This document shows, in pieces, positions 58,633 to 64,000 of a DNA stretch of 64,000 bases. The stretch is taken from positions 620,001-684,000 of the forward strand of contig NZ_CP147520.1 in the NCBI RefSeq assembly GCF_037201975.1. The letters are read 5' to 3'. Below the pieces are notes generated by a model that saw only the letters and a list, made by a program, of their open reading frames with translations, was not told the DNA's origin and did no database searches. A program made the translations under genes and the position numbers. This DNA is from Streptomyces sp. TG1A-60. GTDB lineage: Bacteria; Actinomycetota; Actinomycetes; Streptomycetales; Streptomycetaceae. How positions within the stretch are numbered: position 1 is the first letter of the stretch; each line of letters begins with the position of its first letter.

Positions 58633-59457
58633 TCAAGGGCGCCTGCTCAGCTCTTGCTCGAAGGCACTGAGCACCACCGCTCCCCTCGTACGGTCCAGCA
58701 CCCCGAACACCACGTGCTCGAAGTGGCCCTCGAACCTCCCGCCGGCCGTGAGGAGGGCGCGGAACGCGGCTGCCACCTGGGTCGGGTCGTTGCCGAAGAC
58801 TCCGCAGCCCCAGGCGCCGAGGACCAGGCGGCGGTAGCCGTTGGCCACGGCGGTCTCCAGTACGCGCTCCGCGCGCACCGCCAGGGCTCGTGGCAGTTCG
58901 GGGGCGAGCTCCGGCACCGTACGCAGAACGACCGACGCGTTGGGGGCGGCGGCGGTCAGGAAGCCGACGGTGTAGGGGGTGTCGAGGAGGGTGCCGCGGT
59001 CGTCGCGGAAGACGGGGACGGCCGGCGAGTGGATGACACGGTCCGTGTAGAACGGGTCGCGGTGGGCGCGGTGGTGGTCGTAGAAGCCGCGGGCTTCACG
59101 GACGCAGACATGGAGGGCGGAGGCCCGGCAGAGGGCTTCCTCCTGGGCCTGGGCGCCGTTGAGGTAGCCGCCGCCGGGGTTGCGGGCTGAGGCGAAGTCG
59201 AGGACGGCGACCGGGGCGTCGGTGCCCGTCAGGCGGTGGGCGGCCTCCAGGCTGCTCTCGCCGGTGACCTCGATGATCGACTTCACTGGGCCGACCCGCG
59301 GTGTCTCCACCGGCTCGGGGCCGTACAGCCGCGTCCCGGCACGGGCGGCCTCGACCTCGGCCGCGATGGACACGTCATGGCCGGCGGGTGCGCGGTAGCG
59401 CCCGGCCGCGACGATCCGCTCGGTCTCGTGTGCGATCCCCCGCAGGCGGGCGCTCAT
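58633..59457 (-). CDS. Bacterial-type poly(ADP-ribose) glycohydrolase-like protein (TIGR02452)
   Basis: 274 residues; ATG 59457 has GGAGG 7 nt upstream. The diagnostic PARG signature GGG-x7-QEE is present: ARNPGGGYLNGAQAQEEALC, with GGG at 95-97 and QEE at 105-107. Flanking segments are AVLDFASARNP and VLGAWGCGVFGNDPTQVA, a macrodomain-like core. Such enzymes hydrolyse poly(ADP-ribose) or related ADP-ribose links. No PARP-like gene is in the window. It is convergent with the PemK-like gene and divergent from egtA. Confidence 0.85.
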   Translation of the reverse strand: MSARLRGIAHETERIVAAGRYRAPAGHDVSIAAEVEAARAGTRLYGPEPVETPRVGPVKSIIEVTGESSLEAAHRLTGTDAPVAVLDFASARNPGGGYLNGAQAQEEALCRASALHVCVREARGFYDHHRAHRDPFYTDRVIHSPAVPVFRDDRGTLLDTPYTVGFLTAAAPNASVVLRTVPELAPELPRALAVRAERVLETAVANGYRRLVLGAWGCGVFGNDPTQVAAAFRALLTAGGRFEGHFEHVVFGVLDRTRGAVVLSAFEQELSRRP

Positions 59458-59757
59458 GGCGCCACCTCCGTGCGCGCCACGAGCACCGCCCGCGCACGCT
59501 GCCCCGTCGTGCTCATGCACGCATCGTGGGTGATGCTGGTCAGTGACCGCAACGGAGTATCCACCGGCGTGAATGGCCCGGTACAGGGCCGGGAAGAGGT
59601 GTTCGAAGACCCCGGACACAGAGATCGCCGATCCGCATTGCCACGATGTGTCCCCTTGTGCGAAAGCGGCGCGAGGGCTTTGGGTGGGGCGAGGACCACG
59701 GTCCAAAGTGATCGGAATCGGACCGGAGACACGGTGGAATCTCAGGAGGATCCCGAG
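59458..59757. other. Divergent intergenic region upstream of egtA
   Basis: A 300-nt gap that must hold the egt and PARG promoters. Apart from an interrupted GGACC-AC-GGTCC palindrome ~55-65 nt before egtA and the AGGAGG ribosome site, nothing stands out. Confidence 0.45.
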
Positions 59758-61032
59758 ATGTCAGATGCTCTGAGTGGCTGTACGGAGCAACGCTCCGGCG
59801 TCACCGAGGCGGAGGTGGAGGCCCTGGTACGGGGCATCTGCTTCAAGACCGGCCCACCCCGCACCCTCGGGGTCGAACTGGAATGGCACGTCCACGAGCT
59901 GCGCGATCCGCGGCTCCCGGCAACACCCGCACGACTCGAAGCGGCCTACGCCGCGCTGCGGACCCTGCCACTGACCTCGCCGCTGACCGTCGAGCCCGGC
60001 GGCCAGCTGGAGCTCAGCTCGGCGCCGGCCGCCTCCCTGATGGAGTGCGTCGGGTCCGTCTCGGCCGATCTCGACGCCGTACGCGCCACGCTGCGCGAGG
60101 CGGGCCTCGGCATCAGCGGCTTCGGCCACGAACCCTGGAACCCGCCGACCCGCTACCTCCACGCGCCCCGGTACGACGCGATGGAGGCCTGCCTCGACCG
60201 CTTCGGCCCCGAGGGGCGCTCCATGATGTGCTCGTCCGCCTCGGTCCAGGTGTGTCTCGACGCCGGGTTCGAGGAGCCGGGCTCCCTCGGGCACGCGCGG
60301 CGCTGGTGGCTGGCGCACCAGCTCGGCGCGGTGCTGGTGGCCGCGTTCGCGCACTCCCCGCTGGCGCGGGGCCGGGTCACCGGCTGGCGTTCGACGCGGC
60401 AGGCGCTGTGGGCGGCGATGGACCCGGGCCGTACGGACGCCCCGGAGCTTGGCGGCGACCCGCGCGGGGCGTGGGCGCGGCTGGTGCTGGACGCGCCGGT
60501 GATGTGCGTCCGGGCGGACGAGGGCTCCTGGGGTGTCCCGGACGGGATGACGTTCCGGGAGTGGACGAGATCGGCCACCCCGCCGAGCCGCGCCGACCTC
60601 GACTACCACCTGACGACGCTGTTCCCTCCGGTGCGTCCGCGCGGCCACCTGGAGCTGCGCATGATCGACGCCCAGCCGGGTGAGGACGGGTGGATCGTGC
60701 CGCTCGCCGTGACGGCGGCACTGTTCGAGGACCCGGAAGCCGCCGAGACCGCCTGCCGGACCGTCAAACCCCTCGCGGAGCGGGCGGGATCGCAGCCGCC
60801 GCCGCGCAATCCCCTGTGGGTCGCCGCCGCCCGGGACGCTCTGGCCGATCCCGAGCTGCGGGAGGCGGCGGCCGTCTGCTTCGCCGCGGCGGCCGAGGCG
60901 CTGCCCCGGCTCGGCGCGAGCCCCGAGGTGCGGGACGCCGTCGCGGCGTTCACCGACCGCTATGTCGCCCGGGGCCGCTGCCCCGCCGACGATCTGCTCG
61001 ATCAGGTGCACAGGAAGGACATCCCCGCATGA
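59758..61032 (+). CDS. egtA: Ergothioneine biosynthesis glutamate-cysteine ligase EgtA
   Basis: 424 residues from ATG 59758 with AGGAGG 8 nt upstream. It shows the GCS2-type glutamate-cysteine ligase pattern: TLGVELEWHVHELRD (metal/glutamate site), TVEPGGQLELSSAPA, GFGHEPWNPPTRYL and RPRGHLELRMIDAQPGEDGW. It makes gamma-glutamylcysteine for EgtB. It heads the four-gene egt operon and overlaps egtB by ATGA. Confidence 0.93.
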   Translation: MSDALSGCTEQRSGVTEAEVEALVRGICFKTGPPRTLGVELEWHVHELRDPRLPATPARLEAAYAALRTLPLTSPLTVEPGGQLELSSAPAASLMECVGSVSADLDAVRATLREAGLGISGFGHEPWNPPTRYLHAPRYDAMEACLDRFGPEGRSMMCSSASVQVCLDAGFEEPGSLGHARRWWLAHQLGAVLVAAFAHSPLARGRVTGWRSTRQALWAAMDPGRTDAPELGGDPRGAWARLVLDAPVMCVRADEGSWGVPDGMTFREWTRSATPPSRADLDYHLTTLFPPVRPRGHLELRMIDAQPGEDGWIVPLAVTAALFEDPEAAETACRTVKPLAERAGSQPPPRNPLWVAAARDALADPELREAAAVCFAAAAEALPRLGASPEVRDAVAAFTDRYVARGRCPADDLLDQVHRKDIPA

Positions 61033-62375
61033 CCGCGGCCGAGACGCCGGCTTCCACGAACGACGCCGACCCCGGCATACTCCGGGAGCGCGCGCTGGCG
61101 GCGCTGACCACGGCCCGTGCCCGCACCGCGCTCCTGACCAGCGCCGTCGACGAGCCCGACCTCACCGCGCAGCACTCGCCGCTGATGTCCCCGCTGGTGT
61201 GGGACCTGGCCCACATCGGCAACCAGGAGGAGCTGTGGCTGCTGCGGAACGTCGCCGGGCGGGAGGCGATGCGGCCCGAGATCGACGGCCTGTACGACGC
61301 CTTCGAGCATCCGCGCGCCGAGCGGCCCTCGCTGCCGCTGCTGCCGCCCGAGGAGGCCCGCCGGTACCTCGCCGAGGTGCGCGGCCGGGCGCTGGACGTG
61401 CTGGAGCAGACCGACTTCCACGGCACCCGCCTCACCGACGCGGGCTTCGCCTTCGGGATGATCGCCCAGCACGAACAGCAGCACGACGAGACGATGCTGA
61501 TCACCCATCAGCTCCGCAGGGGCCCCGCCGTGCTGTCGGAGCCGGACCCCGGGCCCGCGCCGTTGTCCACGAGGCCCACCGAAGTCCTCCTGCCCGGCGG
61601 GGAGTTCATGATGGGCACCTCGGCCGAGCCATGGGCGCTGGACAACGAGCGGCCCGCGCACCGGCGCCTCGTCCCGCCATTCCACATCGACACCGCGCCG
61701 GTGACGAACGGCGCGTACCAGACGTTCGTCGAGGACGGCGGCTACGGCGACGAACGCTGGTGGACGGCCGAGGGCTGGGACCACATCCGCGCGCACGGCA
61801 TCACCGCGCCGCTGTTCTGGCGCCGGGACGGCCGGCAGTGGCTGCGCCGGCGCTTCGGCGTCACCGAGGTCGTGCCGGCCGACGAGCCGGTACTGCACGT
61901 GTGCTGGTACGAGGCCGACGCCTACGCCCGCTGGGCGGGGCGCCGGCTGCCCACGGAGGCCGAGTGGGAGAAGGCCGCCCGACACGACCCGGTCACCGGC
62001 CGCTCGACCCGCTACCCGTGGGGCGACGCCGACCCGACGCCCGAGCACGCCAACCTCGGCCAGCGCCATCTGCGCCCGGCACCGGCCGGCAGCTATCCGG
62101 CGGGTGAATCGCCGCTGGGTGTAAGGCAGTTGATCGGCGATGTGTGGGAGTGGACGGCGAGCGACTTCCTGCCGTACCCCGGGTTCACGGCGTTCCCGTA
62201 CAAGGAGTACTCGGAGGTGTTCTTCGGCCCCGAGTACAAGGTGCTGCGCGGTGGTTCGTTCGCCGTGGACCCGGTGGCGTGCCGGGGGACGTTCCGCAAC
62301 TGGGACTACCCGATCCGGCGCCAGATCTTCAGCGGGTTCCGCACGGCACACGACGCCTCCCCGGAGGGTCTCTGA
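61029..62375 (+). CDS. egtB: Ergothioneine sulfoxide synthase EgtB
   Basis: 448 residues; ATG overlaps egtA's stop. The N-terminal DinB-like domain supplies iron ligands His62 (DLAHIGNQEE) and His148/His152 (AQHEQQHDE). The C-terminal domain is of formylglycine-generating-enzyme/sulfatase-modifying type: LPGGEFMMGTS, WYEADAYARWAGRRLPTEAE and VLRGGSFAVDP. It joins hercynine and gamma-glutamylcysteine with oxygen to give the sulfoxide. The stop overlaps egtC by one base (TGATG). Confidence 0.95.
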   Translation: MTAAETPASTNDADPGILRERALAALTTARARTALLTSAVDEPDLTAQHSPLMSPLVWDLAHIGNQEELWLLRNVAGREAMRPEIDGLYDAFEHPRAERPSLPLLPPEEARRYLAEVRGRALDVLEQTDFHGTRLTDAGFAFGMIAQHEQQHDETMLITHQLRRGPAVLSEPDPGPAPLSTRPTEVLLPGGEFMMGTSAEPWALDNERPAHRRLVPPFHIDTAPVTNGAYQTFVEDGGYGDERWWTAEGWDHIRAHGITAPLFWRRDGRQWLRRRFGVTEVVPADEPVLHVCWYEADAYARWAGRRLPTEAEWEKAARHDPVTGRSTRYPWGDADPTPEHANLGQRHLRPAPAGSYPAGESPLGVRQLIGDVWEWTASDFLPYPGFTAFPYKEYSEVFFGPEYKVLRGGSFAVDPVACRGTFRNWDYPIRRQIFSGFRTAHDASPEGL

Positions 62376-63184
62376 TGTGCCGTCATCTCGCCTTCCTCGG
62401 GCCCCAGTCGCCGCTGGGCAGGGTTCTCGTGGACCCGCCGCACAGTCTGTTCCGGCAGTCGTGGGCGCCCCGGCGGCAGCGATACGGGACGGTCAACGCC
62501 GATGGTTTCGGAGTCGGTTGGTACGCCGAGGGGGACCCGGTGCCGGGCCGTTACCGGCGGGCGGGGCCGATCTGGGGCGACCAGACCTTCGCGGACCTCG
62601 CCCGGGTCGTGCGCACCGGTGCGCTGCTGGCGGCCGTACGGGACGCGACGGTGGCGGGCGCGGACGACGAGGCCGCGGCGGCGCCGTTCACGGCCGGGGC
62701 GTGGCTGTTCAGCCACAACGGGGCGGTCGCCGGGTGGCCCCGGTCCCTGGCACCGCTCGCCGCCGAACTGCCGGCCGTCGAGGTTCTGTCGATGGAGGCC
62801 CGCAACGACTCCGCGCTCGTGTGGGCCCTGGTCCTGAACCGGCTGCGCGCCGGTGACGAGGAGGGCCAGGCGCTGGCCGACACGGCCTTGGAGGTCGCCC
62901 GGGCGGCCCCCGGCTCCCGGCTGAACCTGCTCCTCACCAACGGCGAGACCATCGCCGCGACGGCCTGGGGCGACACGCTCTGGTATCGCGCCGAGCCCGG
63001 CCGGAGCACGGTCGTCGCGTCCGAGCCGTACGACGACGATCCGCACTGGGTGGAGGTGCCGGACCGCACGCTGCTCGCGGCGAGCCGCACGGACGTGCTG
63101 CTCACACCGCTGAAAGAGCCGGAGGAGTCCACCCGCCCGACCGACGACATGGCATCCGTACCCCCGAAGGAGCCCCCCGCGTGA
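62375..63184 (+). CDS. egtC: Ergothioneine biosynthesis amidohydrolase EgtC
   Basis: 269 residues. The nucleophile Cys2 follows the initiator Met (MCRHLAFLG), as in class II glutamine-amidotransferase Ntn hydrolases. Other family motifs are NADGFGVGWYAEG, FSHNGAVAGWP and EARNDSALVWAL. It removes glutamate from the EgtB product. The C-terminal ~25 residues are a flexible Pro/Glu/Ser tail. It overlaps egtD by GTGA. Confidence 0.94.
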   Translation: MCRHLAFLGPQSPLGRVLVDPPHSLFRQSWAPRRQRYGTVNADGFGVGWYAEGDPVPGRYRRAGPIWGDQTFADLARVVRTGALLAAVRDATVAGADDEAAAAPFTAGAWLFSHNGAVAGWPRSLAPLAAELPAVEVLSMEARNDSALVWALVLNRLRAGDEEGQALADTALEVARAAPGSRLNLLLTNGETIAATAWGDTLWYRAEPGRSTVVASEPYDDDPHWVEVPDRTLLAASRTDVLLTPLKEPEESTRPTDDMASVPPKEPPA

Positions 63185-64000
63185 GCCCGTTCCGCCTCAC
63201 CCGCACCCTGCCCGAGGACGCCACGGACGCGGCCCTGCGCGCCGACGTCCTGCACGGTCTGACCCACTCCCCCAAGACGCTGCCGCCGAAGTGGTTCTAC
63301 GACGCCCGCGGCAGTGAGCTGTTCGAGCGGATCACGGAGCTGCCCGAGTACTACCCGACCCGGGCCGAGCGCGAGATCCTCGTCGGCAGGGCGGGCGAGA
63401 TCGCCGCGGCGAGCGGTGCGCGCACCCTGGTCGAGCTGGGTTCCGGATCCTCCGACAAGACCCGGCATCTACTGGACGCGATGCCCGGCCTGCACACCTA
63501 TGTGCCGGTCGACGTCAGTGAGAGCGCGCTGCGGCAGGCGGGTGAGGCGCTGAGCGCCGAGCGGCCGGGGCTGCACGTGCACGCCCTGATCGCCGACTTC
63601 ACCGCGCGGCTCGAACTGCCCAGGGCTCCGGGGCCGCGCCTGGTGGCGTTCCTCGGCGGCACGATCGGCAACCTGGTGCCTGTGGAGCGCGCCTCGTTCC
63701 TGTCCGCCGTCCGTGCCCTGCTGGCGCCCGGTGACGCGCTGCTGCTGGGCACGGATCTGGTCAAGGACGACGGGGTGCTGGTCGCGGCGTACGACGACGC
63801 GGCCGGGGTCACTGCCGAGTTCAACAAGAACGTGCTGAACGTGGTCGACCGTGAGCTGGGCGCGGACTTCGACCCCGACGCCTTCGACCATGTCGCCCTC
63901 TGGGACGCCGACCGCGAGTGGATCGAGATGCGGCTGCGCGCGCGCACGGCCCAGAGCGTGAAGATTCCCGCGCTCGGTCTCGCCGTGGACTTCGCTGCCG
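63181..64000 (+). CDS. egtD: Histidine Nalpha-trimethyltransferase EgtD (partial, runs off the window)
   Basis: GTG 63181 overlaps egtC's stop; 273 codons are visible out of the usual ~320. The N-terminus has PKTLPPKWFYDARGSELFER and ITELPEYYPTRAEREIL. The SAM site is TLVELGSGSSDKTRHLLDA, with LVAFLGGTIGNL and EFNKNVLNVVDRELGADF further on. It trimethylates histidine to hercynine, the first dedicated step of ergothioneine synthesis. Its C-terminus lies beyond 64000. Confidence 0.95.
   Translation, partial: MSPFRLTRTLPEDATDAALRADVLHGLTHSPKTLPPKWFYDARGSELFERITELPEYYPTRAEREILVGRAGEIAAASGARTLVELGSGSSDKTRHLLDAMPGLHTYVPVDVSESALRQAGEALSAERPGLHVHALIADFTARLELPRAPGPRLVAFLGGTIGNLVPVERASFLSAVRALLAPGDALLLGTDLVKDDGVLVAAYDDAAGVTAEFNKNVLNVVDRELGADFDPDAFDHVALWDADREWIEMRLRARTAQSVKIPALGLAVDFAA

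Overview
The window is chromosomal DNA of a Streptomyces or a very close relative. The evidence is the very high G+C with G/C-rich third codon positions, frequent GTG starts, many ATGA/GTGA translational overlaps, a whiE-type spore-pigment polyketide cluster, an ergothioneine operon, and a sugar ABC transporter that has no ATPase gene of its own. No rRNA, tRNA, CRISPR array or insertion sequence was seen. Nearly the whole length is coding.

Layout. (1) 1-6.0 kb: a minus-strand set with an NfeD-like membrane protein, a flotillin whose C-terminus is cut by an in-frame TAG, and the first 1051 codons of a giant DUF3686-type 'DNA repair ATPase' protein. (2) 6.5-11.4 kb: a secreted DUF4142 protein, a membrane protein, a PP2C phosphatase plus MarR pair, a deazaflavin nitroreductase and a small membrane protein. 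Two perfect copies of a 13-bp palindrome, TTGCAT-N-ATGCAA, lie here and may be MarR operators. (3) 11.7-19.7 kb: a two-component system beside a GT2 glycosyltransferase, a DUF2064 transferase, a methyltransferase, a small membrane protein, a YedY-like molybdoenzyme fused to a cytochrome b domain, a large GT-C-like membrane protein and another membrane protein. Four promoters here place a -10 hexamer 6-7 nt before the start codon, the layout of leaderless mRNAs. (4) 20.0-22.0 kb: a secreted beta-propeller protein and a TerD-like protein, each followed by a strong hairpin.

(5) 22.1-39.4 kb: a 17-kb minus-strand pectin and pectic side-chain utilisation locus. It encodes secreted pectinesterase (CE8), two PL1 pectate lyases, a PL1-CE8 fusion, a rhamnogalacturonan-acetylesterase-type SGNH hydrolase, a sugar-binding lipoprotein and two permeases. 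Inside the cell it has a GH43 enzyme, a DUF6807/PmoA protein, a Gfo/Idh oxidoreductase, an IlvD/Edd sugar-acid dehydratase and a DHDPS-family lyase. A GntR/FadR regulator heads the set. A decayed second CE8 fragment lies at its distal end. Secreted enzymes would de-esterify and cut pectin, the transporter would import fragments, and the cytoplasmic enzymes would process them to keto acids.

(6) 39.8-49.3 kb: a secreted beta-helix protein and an O-methyltransferase on the plus strand, convergent with a whiE/sch-type type II PKS cluster (FAD monooxygenase, SchA/CurD protein, cupin, KS-alpha, KS-beta/CLF, ACP, aromatase/cyclase, second cyclase). The second cyclase carries a one-base frameshift. 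(7) 49.8-59.5 kb: PepSY membrane protein, peptide deformylase, FAD disulfide reductase divergent from a thioredoxin, a pobA relic, a LacI regulator, an amidase, a small ORF, a PemK/MazF-like protein and a bacterial PARG-like protein. (8) 59.8-64 kb: egtA-egtB-egtC-egtD, translationally overlapped, with egtD running off the end.

All domain assignments come from reading motifs by eye. No database search was possible.
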